Source of the DNA: Noviherbaspirillum malthae
Lineage (GTDB): Bacteria; Pseudomonadota; Gammaproteobacteria; Burkholderiales; Burkholderiaceae_D
Assembly (NCBI RefSeq): GCF_015352985.1
Contig: NZ_JACYXF010000002.1
Span: forward strand, 496,001 to 560,000
Direction of reading: 5' to 3'
DNA length: 64,000 bases
Positions 43,247 through 51,539 of the stretch are shown here, piece after piece. How positions within the stretch are numbered: the stretch's first letter is position 1; the number at the start of each line of letters is the position of its first letter. Under the pieces are notes generated by a model. It was not told the origin of the DNA. It made no database searches and saw nothing but the letters and a program-made list of their open reading frames with translations. Made by a program: the position numbers and the translations under genes.

Positions 43247-45340
43247 TTACTTGCTGATCAACGGCACGACATTGTCCAGGCCGGGCGCGCCAAACAGCTG
43301 CTCTTTCAATAAATGCAGCTGATCCCGAATTCTAGCCGCCTTTTCAAACTCCAGATTCTTGGCATGCTCCACCATGAGTTTTTCAAGCCGCTTGATTTCC
43401 TTGCTGACCTGCTTCTCGCTCATGGATTCGTACTTGGCCTGCTCCTGCGCCACCAGCAGCTCGCCGCGTGCCTCCTGCGGGCTGTAGACGCCGTCGATGA
43501 GGTCGCGAATTTCCTTCTTAACGCCGGCGGGCGTGATGTTGTTCGCGGTATTGAAGGCCATCTGCTTGGCCCGGCGGCGCTCCGTTTCATCGATGGCTCG
43601 CCGCATGGAGTCCGTGACCTTGTCGCCGTACAGGATCGCCATGCCGTTCAGGTTCCGCGCTGCGCGTCCGATGGTCTGAATCAGGCTGCGCTCCGAACGC
43701 AGGAAGCCTTCCTTGTCCGCATCGAGAATGGCAACCAGCGATACTTCGGGAATATCTAGGCCTTCTCGCAGAAGATTGATGCCGACCAGGACATCGAAGG
43801 TACCCAGGCGCAGATCGCGGATGATCTCGACCCGCTCGACCGTATCGATGTCGCTGTGCAGGTAGCGAACCTTGACGCCGTTATCCCCTAGGAATTCGGT
43901 CAGCTGTTCGGCCATCCGCTTGGTCAGCGTGGTGACCAGCACACGTTCGTTCTTCTTGATGCGATCCGAAATCTCGGACATCAGGTCGTCGACCTGGGTA
44001 CTTGCAGGACGCACTGAAATCTGCGGATCGACCAGACCGGTCGGCCGTACCACCTGCTCGACGACCTGCCCGGAATGCTGGCCTTCATATTCTGCCGGGG
44101 TCGCCGACACGAAGACCGTCTGGCGCATCTTCGCCTCAAACTCCTGGAACTTGAGCGGACGGTTGTCGAGCGCGGACGGCAGGCGGAAGCCATAGTCGAC
44201 CAGATTTGTCTTGCGGGCGCGGTCACCGTTGTACATGCCGTTCAGCTGGCCGAGCAGCACGTGAGACTCGTCGAGGAACATGAGCGCATCCTGAGGCAGG
44301 TAATCCACCAGCGTTGGCGGCGGCTCGCCGGGCTTGGCGCCGCTCAAGTGACGCGAATAATTTTCAATGCCCTTCGTGAAACCGATTTCCTGCATCATCT
44401 CCAGATCGAAGCGGGTGCGCTGCTCAAGCCGCTGCTCTTCGATCAGCTTGTTTTCCTTGCGGAAGAATTCGAGGCGCTCCCGGAGTTCTTCCTTGATGCT
44501 TTCGATCGCGCGCAGGACAGTCGAGCGAGGCGTCACGTAATGCGATCCGGGATAGATGGTGAAGCGCGGAATCTTCTGCCTGACGCGCCCGGTAAGGGGA
44601 TCGAACAATTGCAGGCTGTCGATCTCGTCGTCGAAGGTTTCGATGCGCAGGGCCAGCTCGGCATGCTCGGCCGGGAAGACATCGATCGTATCGCCGCGCA
44701 CGCGGAAGGTGCCGCGGCCGAAATCGACTTCATTGCGGGTATATTGCATCTGGATCAGGCGTGCGATCACATCGCGCTGGCTGACCTTGTCCTTGGCGCG
44801 CAAGGTCAGAATCATCTTGTGGTATTCGTTCGGATTACCGATACCGTAGATTGCGGACACGGTCGCCACGATCACGACATCGCGGCGCTCCATCAGCGAT
44901 TTCGTGCACGACAATCGCATCTGCTCGATGTGCTCGTTGATCGAGGAATCCTTCTCGATGAACAAGTCTCGCTGCGGGACGTAGGCTTCCGGCTGATAGT
45001 AATCGTAATAGCTGACGAAATATTCCACCGCATTCTGCGGAAAGAATTCGCGGAATTCGCTGTACAGCTGCGCTGCGAGGGTCTTGTTGGGTGCGAAGAT
45101 GATGGCGGGCCGCCCAAGCCGCGCGATCGTATTTGCCATCGTGTAGGTTTTCCCAGAACCGGTCACGCCCAGCAGTGTCTGAAACGACAGGCCGTCCTCG
45201 ATGCCCTCCACCAGCTTGTCGATGGCCCCTGGCTGATCGCCCGCCGGGGGAAATGGCTGAAAAAGCCTGTAAGGCGAATCCGGGAAAGTGACGATTTTCG
45301 ATTCGTCGATCGGGCTTTGGACCTGGGATAAATCTGCCAT
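43247..45340 (-). CDS. uvrB: UvrABC system protein B
   Basis: 697 residues. Nucleotide excision repair helicase-like damage verifier. Walker [11 protein letters not shown] (about 58-67), beta-hairpin [12 protein letters not shown], the DEAD-like DESH, helicase motifs V-VI ([23 protein letters not shown]) and C-terminal UVR domain ([25 protein letters not shown]) that contacts UvrC. Start [15 protein letters not shown]. Divergent from the aminotransferase gene across 117 bases. Confidence 0.97.
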   Translation of the reverse strand: MADLSQVQSPIDESKIVTFPDSPYRLFQPFPPAGDQPGAIDKLVEGIEDGLSFQTLLGVTGSGKTYTMANTIARLGRPAIIFAPNKTLAAQLYSEFREFFPQNAVEYFVSYYDYYQPEAYVPQRDLFIEKDSSINEHIEQMRLSCTKSLMERRDVVIVATVSAIYGIGNPNEYHKMILTLRAKDKVSQRDVIARLIQMQYTRNEVDFGRGTFRVRGDTIDVFPAEHAELALRIETFDDEIDSLQLFDPLTGRVRQKIPRFTIYPGSHYVTPRSTVLRAIESIKEELRERLEFFRKENKLIEEQRLEQRTRFDLEMMQEIGFTKGIENYSRHLSGAKPGEPPPTLVDYLPQDALMFLDESHVLLGQLNGMYNGDRARKTNLVDYGFRLPSALDNRPLKFQEFEAKMRQTVFVSATPAEYEGQHSGQVVEQVVRPTGLVDPQISVRPASTQVDDLMSEISDRIKKNERVLVTTLTKRMAEQLTEFLGDNGVKVRYLHSDIDTVERVEIIRDLRLGTFDVLVGINLLREGLDIPEVSLVAILDADKEGFLRSERSLIQTIGRAARNLNGMAILYGDKVTDSMRRAIDETERRRAKQMAFNTANNITPAGVKKEIRDLIDGVYSPQEARGELLVAQEQAKYESMSEKQVSKEIKRLEKLMVEHAKNLEFEKAARIRDQLHLLKEQLFGAPGLDNVVPLISK

Positions 45341-45457
45341 CTCAATTCGACCTTTGGTAGAATAATAAGTTGCACCCTGCTTCGAGGCCTAAGCCCGAAC
45401 TGACCACAACCCGGCTGCATCATCTTTCTTCTGCAGCCAATTTTTCATGTTACCACG

Positions 45458-46672
45458 ATGAGCCAATCCCATCCCGCCTCCCTGTTCAGCGCTATCGTAA
45501 TGGCGCCGCGCGACCCGATTCTCGGCATTACAGAAGCTTTCAACGCTGACAAGAACCCGAACAAGGTGAACCTTGGCGTCGGTGTTTATTACGACGACAA
45601 CGGCAAGGTTCCCCTGCTCGAATGCGTTCGCAAGGCAGAGGCGCAACAGATGGAAAAACCGACGCCGCGCAGCTATCTGCCGATCGACGGTCTTGCCGCC
45701 TATGACAAGGCGGTGCAAGAACTTGTATTTGGGGCCGATAGCGCGGTTGTTCAAGAAAAACGTGCAGTCACCGTGCAGGCGCTCGGCGGCACTGGCGCGC
45801 TGAAAATCGGCGCCGATTTCCTCAAGCGCTTCTCGCCGGATTCCCAGGTCTGGATCAGCGATCCGAGCTGGGAGAATCACCGCGCGCTGTTCGAGGCTGC
45901 CGGCTTCGTCGTCAACAACTATCCCTACTATGATCCGGCCACTCGCGGCGTGAACTTCAGCGGCATGCTCAATACGCTCAAGGAAATGCCTTCCGGCTCC
46001 ATCGTGCTGCTGCACGCATGCTGCCACAACCCGACCGGCGCCGACTTGACACAAGAGCAATGGACGGAAGTCATCAATGTCGTGTCCCAGCGCGGCCTCA
46101 TTCCTTTCCTCGACATGGCATACCAAGGCTTCGGCGACGGCATTGAGGAAGACGGCAAGGTGGTTCGCCGCTTCGCCGAAACAGGCGGCCCGCTGTTCGT
46201 GTCCAACTCCTTCTCCAAGTCGTTCTCACTCTACGGGGAACGCGTCGGTGCGCTGAGCATCGCCGCCGTCAGCGCCGAAGAAGCCAGCCGCGTTCTGTCC
46301 CAGCTGAAGCGCGTCGTCCGGACGAACTACTCCAATCCGCCCATCCATGGCGGCCAGGTAGTTGCATCCACCCTGTCGAGCTCCGAATTGCGCAAGCTCT
46401 GGGAAGACGAACTCGCCGGCATGCGCGTGCGTATCCGTGAAATGCGTCAGGCACTGGTCGACAAGCTGAAAAGCAAGGCGCCCGGCCATGATTTCGATTT
46501 CGTCATCAAGCAGCGCGGCATGTTTTCCTATTCCGGCCTGACCAAGGAACAGGTGGGACGCTTGCGTGAAGAGCATTCGATTTATGCGGTAGACACCGGA
46601 CGCATCTGCGTGGCTGCCCTCAATTCGAAAAACATTGATGCTGTTGTCGATGCGATTGCAAAGGTTCTGTAA
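45458..46672 (+). CDS. Aromatic-amino-acid/aspartate aminotransferase (class I)
   Basis: 404 residues. PLP-dependent family Ia (TyrB/AspC). Visible: NLGVGVYYDDNGKVP, SYLPIDGLAAYDKAVQELVFG, CCHNPTGADLT, and the PLP Lys in SNSFSKSFSLYGERVG. The length and SFSLYGER context match TyrB-type aromatic aminotransferases, which also accept aspartate, so I leave the symbol blank. The ATG at 45458 has no clear Shine-Dalgarno. A tRNA gene follows 114 bases on. Confidence 0.9.
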   Translation: MSQSHPASLFSAIVMAPRDPILGITEAFNADKNPNKVNLGVGVYYDDNGKVPLLECVRKAEAQQMEKPTPRSYLPIDGLAAYDKAVQELVFGADSAVVQEKRAVTVQALGGTGALKIGADFLKRFSPDSQVWISDPSWENHRALFEAAGFVVNNYPYYDPATRGVNFSGMLNTLKEMPSGSIVLLHACCHNPTGADLTQEQWTEVINVVSQRGLIPFLDMAYQGFGDGIEEDGKVVRRFAETGGPLFVSNSFSKSFSLYGERVGALSIAAVSAEEASRVLSQLKRVVRTNYSNPPIHGGQVVASTLSSSELRKLWEDELAGMRVRIREMRQALVDKLKSKAPGHDFDFVIKQRGMFSYSGLTKEQVGRLREEHSIYAVDTGRICVAALNSKNIDAVVDAIAKVL

Positions 46673-46746
46673 TAATTTTGCATGACCCGCGGGTGGAAAT
46701 GCTCGGAGCCTAACGACTCCGGTGCCATGGATGCCCGCTCTAGGCT

Positions 46747-46776
46747 TTGACAGCCGCAGAAATTTCGGCCTATAAT
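46747..46776 (+). promoter_or_regulatory. Consensus sigma70 promoter of tRNA-Asn
   Basis: TTGACA (46747-46752), 18-base spacer, TATAAT (46771-46776); both hexamers are perfect. The predicted start lies about 5-8 bases on, just before the tRNA 5' end. Confidence 0.9.
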
Positions 46777-46786
46777 AGCCATCTAT

Positions 46787-46862
46787 TCCCTGATAGCTCA
46801 GTCGGTAGAGCGACGGACTGTTAATCCGCAGGTCCCTGGTTCGAGTCCAGGTCGGGGAGCCA
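46787..46862 (+). tRNA. tRNA-Asn (anticodon GTT)
   Basis: 76 bases including encoded CCA (46860-46862). Acceptor TCCCTGA pairs with TCGGGGA (one T-G pair), D arm with GTCGGTAGA, anticodon loop CTGTTAA with GTT at 46820-46822, T arm GGTTCGAGTCC, discriminator G. Own promoter and terminator make it a single-gene transcript. Confidence 0.97.
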
Positions 46863-46871
46863 GAGAATTCC

Positions 46872-46896
46872 AAGGGCCACGTCAAGTGGCCCTTTT
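46872..46896 (+). terminator. Terminator of tRNA-Asn
   Basis: Perfect 9-bp stem AAGGGCCAC / GTGGCCCTT (46872-46880/46886-46894), 5-base loop, followed by TTCTTTTT. Confidence 0.92.
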
Positions 46897-47040
46897 CTTT
46901 TTCGGCTCAAACTAAAACATCAGCTTCCCCGCCGAAATTTCAGGATCAAAAGCGACCGCTCGCTTTCCGCATAATCGTTAATTCTCCTCATGCCTCCCAG
47001 TTCCTGATTTGCCTGTGTTGCAATAATTCCTACGCGCAAT

Positions 47041-47073
47041 ATTCTTTGCGCAAAATCAATTTCCGCAAAGAAT
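47041..47073. promoter_or_regulatory. 10-bp dyad with Fnr-box-like core
   Basis: ATTCTTTGCG (47041-47050) and its exact reverse complement CGCAAAGAAT (47064-47073), 13 bases apart. Inside, TTGCG-CAAA-ATCAA (47046-47059) matches the Fnr consensus TTGAT-N4-ATCAA at 8 of 10 fixed positions. About 245 bases before the U32 gene start. Confidence 0.5.
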
Positions 47074-47316
47074 CGCCTGCTACATTGAGTTCATTGCAAT
47101 TAGGAAAGTCTGGATGCCTCTTCTTGGTATGGCTCATCGGTGCTTTCTTTTGTTAATGCAGTGCACTATTTGCCAGTCAGGCATCCATGACGTCTTTGAG
47201 CATGACACCTAATCAGAACGGGATTGGGTGTCCAGGGAACTACTCCCGTCGCACAGAAGGCGCCTCGAAGGTGACTCCGCGCCTCTTGCGACATGACGCC
47301 CCAAGAGGAGCAGATT

Positions 47317-48288
47317 ATGGTCAAGGCTTCTGCACAAGTGCTTTCAATCCGAAAAGCGCCCGTACCAGCAACGCAATGCCTGACGCTTGCCTGCCCAGTC
47401 TACAATTTGGCGGGCCTGAGAGCTGCTGTTGATAATGGGGCGAACAGTATTCATATCGCTTACCGATCTATAGACACGTCCACCCGTTTGGAATCTGCAC
47501 TTGCTCGGGATGCCGCATTAAGAAAAGGCGTCCGTTATGCTCACGAACACAACGCACAAATCGCAATTTCCTTGCCTCAATCAAATGGGAATGCTGCATC
47601 TTGGTCAAACCTGACCGCAATGATTCGAGATGCATCGAACTTGGGAATCGATGCGATCACCCTTTCCGATCGGGCGCTGATGCTGTACACGGCGTCCCAC
47701 TTTCCGAGTCTCGACATTCATTATGCAATGCCGCAATCGGCAGTCGAAGCAGATTCGATCAAGCGGTTGAGGCAGGCTATTCCATTCAAGCGGCTCATCT
47801 TGCCGCGCGTCGTCTCGGCGGCTCAAATCAGGGAAGTATGCAGAATCCCTGGCATCGGCGTAGAACTTGCGGGATTCGGCAAAGGCTGCGCCATTACCAC
47901 CTCCCGAGGTGATTCAGATGCTGCGCAAATCAGGCCGTATCAGCCCGCGCCCGAAGACATGTTCGGTGAATTACTGCTCTCCGACACGCTTTTCCATGAT
48001 GCCGTTGGACATTGCGCATTGCCCGAAGAGGCAATAAACGATCACCTATACCAGCATGATCATTCTCACGAATGGAATGCATTGAATGTCCTTCCGCAAC
48101 TGGCAGCCATCAAGGTTAGCGCGTTGAGGATTGAGCTGCAGAGCGACTCTTCCTCCAAGCTTGCCCGGCTCACGCGAGTATGGCGCGAGGCCATTGATGA
48201 ATGCCTGCAGGATACGCAGCGCTACAATGTACGCTCTGCCTGGATTGCCGAACTCAAGCAGCTGGTCTCCCCCGCCCGGAAAGGCTAG
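47317..48288 (+). CDS. Peptidase U32 family protein, UbiU/YhbU-like, with reduced Cys set
   Basis: 323 residues from ATG 47317 (AGAGGAG 6 bases before). Colinear with E. coli UbiU: ACPVYNLAGLRAAVDNGANSIHIA, LILPRVVSAAQIREVC, VELAGFGKGCAITTSRGDS, LNVLPQLAAIKVSALRIE and WREAIDECLQDTQRYNVRSAWIAEL. UbiU with UbiV hydroxylates ubiquinone precursors without oxygen and needs a [4Fe-4S] cluster on four Cys. Here the Cys of the first ligand (G-K-G-C) and probably the last (G-H-C) remain, but the two between are absent. No ubiV gene is adjacent. Function uncertain. Confidence 0.78.
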   Translation: MVKASAQVLSIRKAPVPATQCLTLACPVYNLAGLRAAVDNGANSIHIAYRSIDTSTRLESALARDAALRKGVRYAHEHNAQIAISLPQSNGNAASWSNLTAMIRDASNLGIDAITLSDRALMLYTASHFPSLDIHYAMPQSAVEADSIKRLRQAIPFKRLILPRVVSAAQIREVCRIPGIGVELAGFGKGCAITTSRGDSDAAQIRPYQPAPEDMFGELLLSDTLFHDAVGHCALPEEAINDHLYQHDHSHEWNALNVLPQLAAIKVSALRIELQSDSSSKLARLTRVWREAIDECLQDTQRYNVRSAWIAELKQLVSPARKG

Positions 48289-48330
48289 CAGGGGCAAATG
48301 TATGCCACTGGTTCAACGGCACCATCAGAT

Positions 48331-48825
48331 TTAATGACGGCTTGTCGTATCCGATCGCTTCTTCGCTGCAATCTGCCTTGCAATATGAGGATTTCGGATG
48401 GATATGGTTTTGGTTGCCACGAAGATTTCACGCAATAAATAAACGAAACTGCCGATAAGAGCAAACATTCCCAGGACGAAGCAAAACCCGATAAATCCGG
48501 CCAGGCCAAGGTTAAGCGCATCGCCGATAAACAGCGAAGCGACAACAATACAAACGAGCAATCCGCAAGAAGTGCTTAGGGTAATGGCGCGATTGATCAG
48601 GTGCGCCCGGCGGTAAAGATACTCGAGTTCCAGATAAGCATCTGTATGGTCTGCTGCAGTAGTGGCGTTGATTCGGTCTTCGAGAATTCTTGATCGATCG
48701 ATGATGCGCGCCAGTCGATTCGTCAGCACGGTTAGCTTCGTCCCTACCCCCGTCAAAAGGAACACAGGTGCAATAGCCAGTTGAATGATGTGGCTGATCT
48801 CTCCGAGCTGGATATCCATATTCAT
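48331..48825 (-). CDS. DUF2721 membrane protein
   Basis: 164 residues. Three hydrophobic segments: about 12-32 (IIQLAIAPVFLLTGVGTKL), about 83-103 and about 107-130. The start with ISHIIQLAIAPVFLLTGVG and R-I-I-D-R-S-R is the DUF2721 signature. Unknown function. Convergent with the U32 gene (42 bases between stops) and divergent from the sensor gene at 49261 across 435 bases. Confidence 0.85.
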   Translation of the reverse strand: MNMDIQLGEISHIIQLAIAPVFLLTGVGTKLTVLTNRLARIIDRSRILEDRINATTAADHTDAYLELEYLYRRAHLINRAITLSTSCGLLVCIVVASLFIGDALNLGLAGFIGFCFVLGMFALIGSFVYLLREIFVATKTISIRNPHIARQIAAKKRSDTTSRH

Positions 48826-49260
48826 AGTATTGGTCGAGAAAATGGTGCCGGCGGAGATCGCGCAGTCGGGCGTGCTTGAGCGAGCGCAAATCGTTTAGTA
48901 CCTCACGGAACCGTTGGAAGGCGGCGCTTACTATATAGCAATCGCGGAATTGTGCATTCTCAATCTCATGTGATTTTCATCAGTCGATCCGATTTTTTCG
49001 CGGTCCGACCATGACATATCCTAGGCACCACTGTTCAAGGATATTGTTTTCATCAAACCCTTTGATTCTTCTGCTCGATATGATCGGCTTGCATGTTCAG
49101 AAAAGATATTCCGATTTGTCGTGCCATAACTTATGCAGAAGCATCGGTCCTTTGAAGCGTCGAACAGGCTACACCCAGCTTCCGTCGTCAGGGATTTCGC
49201 GTGGCATACAGACAGCCTTCGAAATTAGGCAAACATCTACCAGGCAATAGAGAAATTGTG
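48826..49260. other. Intergenic region between DUF2721 gene and sensor gene
   Basis: 435 bases without a convincing gene, between divergent genes. It contains the perfect dyad ATCAAA-CCC-TTTGAT (49052-49066), also found in front of the Crp/Fnr gene. I see no strong -35/-10 pair or ribosome site for the sensor other than a weak AGAGAA. Confidence 0.5.
49052..49066. promoter_or_regulatory. Perfect dyad ATCAA-N5-TTGAT, copy 1
   Basis: ATCAAACCCTTTGAT, a perfect 6+6 inverted repeat with 3-base centre, 195 bases before the sensor start. It agrees at 12 of 15 bases with the dyad at 51435-51449. Candidate operator. Confidence 0.5.
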
Positions 49261-50427
49261 ATGACAACTTACTTGGAATCCGATACCGGGCAACTACCGA
49301 ATTTCATTACCACACTCGCCCGCTTTCCCGCAAACAAAGTAGGTCCATCGCTATTGTCCATTATCGAATCGGCGATGGACGGCGTTATCGTTGTAGATGC
49401 CCAGCGTCATATCGTATTGGTGAATCAAAAGGCGGAACGCATTTTTGGATACAGTGCCGACAGCCTGATGGACAAATCCCTCGACATCCTGCTGCCGCAC
49501 CGGCTCGGCGGTGAACAGCGGCGACGGCTGGATCGCCTTTCCACCGCGAGATTCACTGCCCGCCGGACCAAAGTGGAACTCAAGGGCATGCATGCCAACG
49601 GCGACCAGCTCGTCATGAGTACCAGCATTGCCCGCGTCGCCGTGCACGGCGAACTTTACCTTGCTCTGATTCTCCATGACGCGGCCACAGGGAAACCGTC
49701 TCGCGAACTCAATCAGCGTCCCGTCAGACCGGCCGACCTGAGGAAGTGGGCAGCCTCGACCCAACAGGCCACGGAGGTCGAAAAACGCCGCTTTTCGAAA
49801 AAGCTCTACGATGACATCGGCCAACGGCTAAGCGTGCTCAAACTCGATCTGGATTGGCTGGAGAACAGCCTTCCTGCAACGGACGACGGTCTGCCGGCGC
49901 GGGTTGCACAGATGCAAGGGCTGCTGGACAACGTGATCACCATGACAAAAAGCATGGCGTCGGCTCTGCGCCCTCCTCTGCTGGATGATTTCGGCCTGCT
50001 CGCCGCGGTGGAATGGATGGTCGACAGCTTTCAGAAGCGCAGCGGTATTAATTGCATCATCGAAACTTCGGGTCGCCCGCAAAAGCTAGATGACGCCATC
50101 GAATCCGCATTGTTTCGCGTGATTCAGGAAAGCCTGTCGAATATTGAAAGGCATTCTCATGCAGGAACAGCAAAAATTGCTTTTTCACATACAGACTGTC
50201 AACTCGATGTTATGATTCAGGATGATGGTATCGGCATGAGGCCTGGAAACGAACATAAGCCGGGTTGCTACGGCCTGATTGCGATGCAGGAACGAATCTT
50301 CGTGTTGGGAGGTACAATCAGCATACGTAATGCCGATCCACATGGGGTAATTATTCAAGTTTCAATACCTGTTGAACCTATTTTTCCCATAGAACAGACA
50401 TCTATACCACCGACAAGCAGCCTATGA
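49261..50427 (+). CDS. PAS sensor kinase of the NarX/DegS family with Tyr in place of the phospho-acceptor His
   Basis: 388 residues from ATG 49261 (MTTYLESDTGQL). PAS domain about 30-145 (ESAMDGVIVVDAQRHIVLVNQKAERIFGYS). The HisKA_3 helix reads EKRRFSKKLYDDIGQRLSVLKLDLDWLE: where relatives have L-H-D-D, the codon TAC at 49807-49809 gives Tyr183. The ATP-binding domain is intact: N-box RVIQESLSNIERHSHA, G1 IQDDGIGM, G2 YGLIAMQERI. No membrane segment. It overlaps the response regulator by four bases, so the two work together; the protein may be a phosphatase, an allosteric partner or a Tyr kinase. An alternative upstream start exists but has no better ribosome site. Confidence 0.85.
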   Translation: MTTYLESDTGQLPNFITTLARFPANKVGPSLLSIIESAMDGVIVVDAQRHIVLVNQKAERIFGYSADSLMDKSLDILLPHRLGGEQRRRLDRLSTARFTARRTKVELKGMHANGDQLVMSTSIARVAVHGELYLALILHDAATGKPSRELNQRPVRPADLRKWAASTQQATEVEKRRFSKKLYDDIGQRLSVLKLDLDWLENSLPATDDGLPARVAQMQGLLDNVITMTKSMASALRPPLLDDFGLLAAVEWMVDSFQKRSGINCIIETSGRPQKLDDAIESALFRVIQESLSNIERHSHAGTAKIAFSHTDCQLDVMIQDDGIGMRPGNEHKPGCYGLIAMQERIFVLGGTISIRNADPHGVIIQVSIPVEPIFPIEQTSIPPTSSL

Positions 50428-51068
50428 TTCGTATCGTAATCGCCGACGACCATACTATTATGCGTGAAGGCTTGAAACGCATTCTCGATGGAGCTGACGA
50501 CATTGAGGTTGTCGGTGAAGCCGTAGACGGTTTCGAAGCATTGGCACATGTACGCAAAGGCGGATTCGACCTGCTCATGCTGGACCTATCCATGCCGGGC
50601 CGTAGCGGTGTCGAGCTGATTCGTCAAATCAAGGACGAAGTCCCGAAGCTTCCCATCCTGATCTTGACGATGCACGAAGAAGAGCAATATGCAGTGCGCG
50701 CAATCCGCGCCGGTGCACGCGGCTATCTGACGAAAGAAAGCGCCGGCACCCAGCTGGTGAGCGCAATCCGCAAAGTCGCGTCCGGACGTCCCTATATCAG
50801 CCTGGAGGTGGCGGAGCAGCTGGCAATGGATGTCATGCCTGCCAATGAGGACTTGCCTCACAAGCAACTGTCCAACCGTGAGTTCGAGGTGTTTACCCTG
50901 CTGGTCAGCGGCAAGTCGATTACCGAGATCGCGGACTTCCTTCACTTGAGCGCAAAAACCGTCAGTACCCACAAGACACGCATCCTCACCAAGATGAACA
51001 TGAATTCGTTGGCGGAGATGGTCCAATACGCCGTTCAGCATCGTCTTCTCGGTCCCTTGAAAAACTAG
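50424..51068 (+). CDS. NarL/FixJ-family response regulator
   Basis: 214 residues. Receiver: acidic pair D8-D9, phospho-acceptor Asp54 (LLMLDLSMPG), Thr in LILTMH and Lys in GYLTKES, all intact. LuxR-type HTH at about 148-205 (LSNREFEVFTLLVSGKSITEIADFLHLSAKTVSTHKTRILTKMNM). Its ATG overlaps the sensor stop (ATGA). With an apparently His-less partner, its phosphate may come from another kinase, such as the orphan at 32777, or from small phospho-donors (inference). Confidence 0.92.
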   Translation: MIRIVIADDHTIMREGLKRILDGADDIEVVGEAVDGFEALAHVRKGGFDLLMLDLSMPGRSGVELIRQIKDEVPKLPILILTMHEEEQYAVRAIRAGARGYLTKESAGTQLVSAIRKVASGRPYISLEVAEQLAMDVMPANEDLPHKQLSNREFEVFTLLVSGKSITEIADFLHLSAKTVSTHKTRILTKMNMNSLAEMVQYAVQHRLLGPLKN

Positions 51069-51292
51069 GCCAAACTTACTCCGGAAGGCTTTTGCGGTCC
51101 TTTCACATCGCCTCTTCACGCAGCTTTCCATAACCCTTCCTGCCACTCTGCAAGCCAAGTCTTCAATGACACTTGCGTTCCCGTCCTGCATCCTGGCTGT
51201 GTGAAACAGCAAGTATGTGCCTGCGCATGATCAATATCGCCATATCGGTTCTTGCTTGAGTCAAGCTTCCGCTCAGAAAATGTTACGCTGAT

Positions 51293-51331
51293 TTGTAGGC
51301 ATAATCCTACAAGAGGCATATCTCTCCTACA
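51293..51331. promoter_or_regulatory. CCTACAA-type half-site array
   Basis: TTGTAGG (51293-51299), 6 bases, CCTACAA (51306-51312): a perfect 7-bp dyad. A third half-site CCTACA starts at 51326, exactly 20 bases after the second, i.e. on the same helix face. Similar inverted CCTACA elements are used by NarL-family regulators such as EvgA/BvgA types. Confidence 0.5.
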
Positions 51332-51434
51332 TTTCAATTCAGCCCCTCCCGATAGCCAAAGTCCTGTTGCAGTTGCGATACTGGCTACCTCATATGAAAT
51401 GCAACAAGCAATCGACGCAGGTCCGATGTTCTAG

Positions 51435-51449
51435 ATCAAAACTCTTGAT
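51435..51449. promoter_or_regulatory. Perfect dyad ATCAA-N5-TTGAT, copy 2
   Basis: ATCAAAACTCTTGAT, 91 bases before the Crp/Fnr ATG. The arms are Fnr-type half-sites in inverted order (ATCAA first), as in copy 1 at 49052. Confidence 0.5.
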
Positions 51450-51539
51450 TGCAAGGATTGAACAAATTGGCGGCGACTACCTTATGCATGCCTGTCCGTA
51501 TTGCATGCATTCACTGAATCACTGAATTAGGAGATGGCT

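Larger units (their letters stand above)
46863..47316 (+). other. Intergenic region tRNA-Asn to U32 protein gene
   Basis: 454 bases without a gene. It holds the tRNA terminator, a 10-bp dyad at 47041-47073 with an Fnr-box-like sequence inside, and an AGAGGAG ribosome site for the next gene at the end. The rest is A/T-richer than the neighbouring genes. Confidence 0.55.
51069..51539. other. Intergenic region between response regulator and Crp/Fnr gene
   Basis: 471 bases without a gene, rich in symmetric elements: GCTTGA-G-TCAAGC (51254-51266), TTGTAGG-N6-CCTACAA (51293-51312) with a further CCTACA at 51326-51331, and ATCAA-N5-TTGAT (51435-51449). The ribosome site AGGAG lies just before ATG 51540. 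It looks like a complex regulatory region. Confidence 0.6.

Noticed and set aside
44075..45331. Long frame antisense to uvrB
   Set aside because: Same reason: codon-bias shadow over a well-recognised gene.
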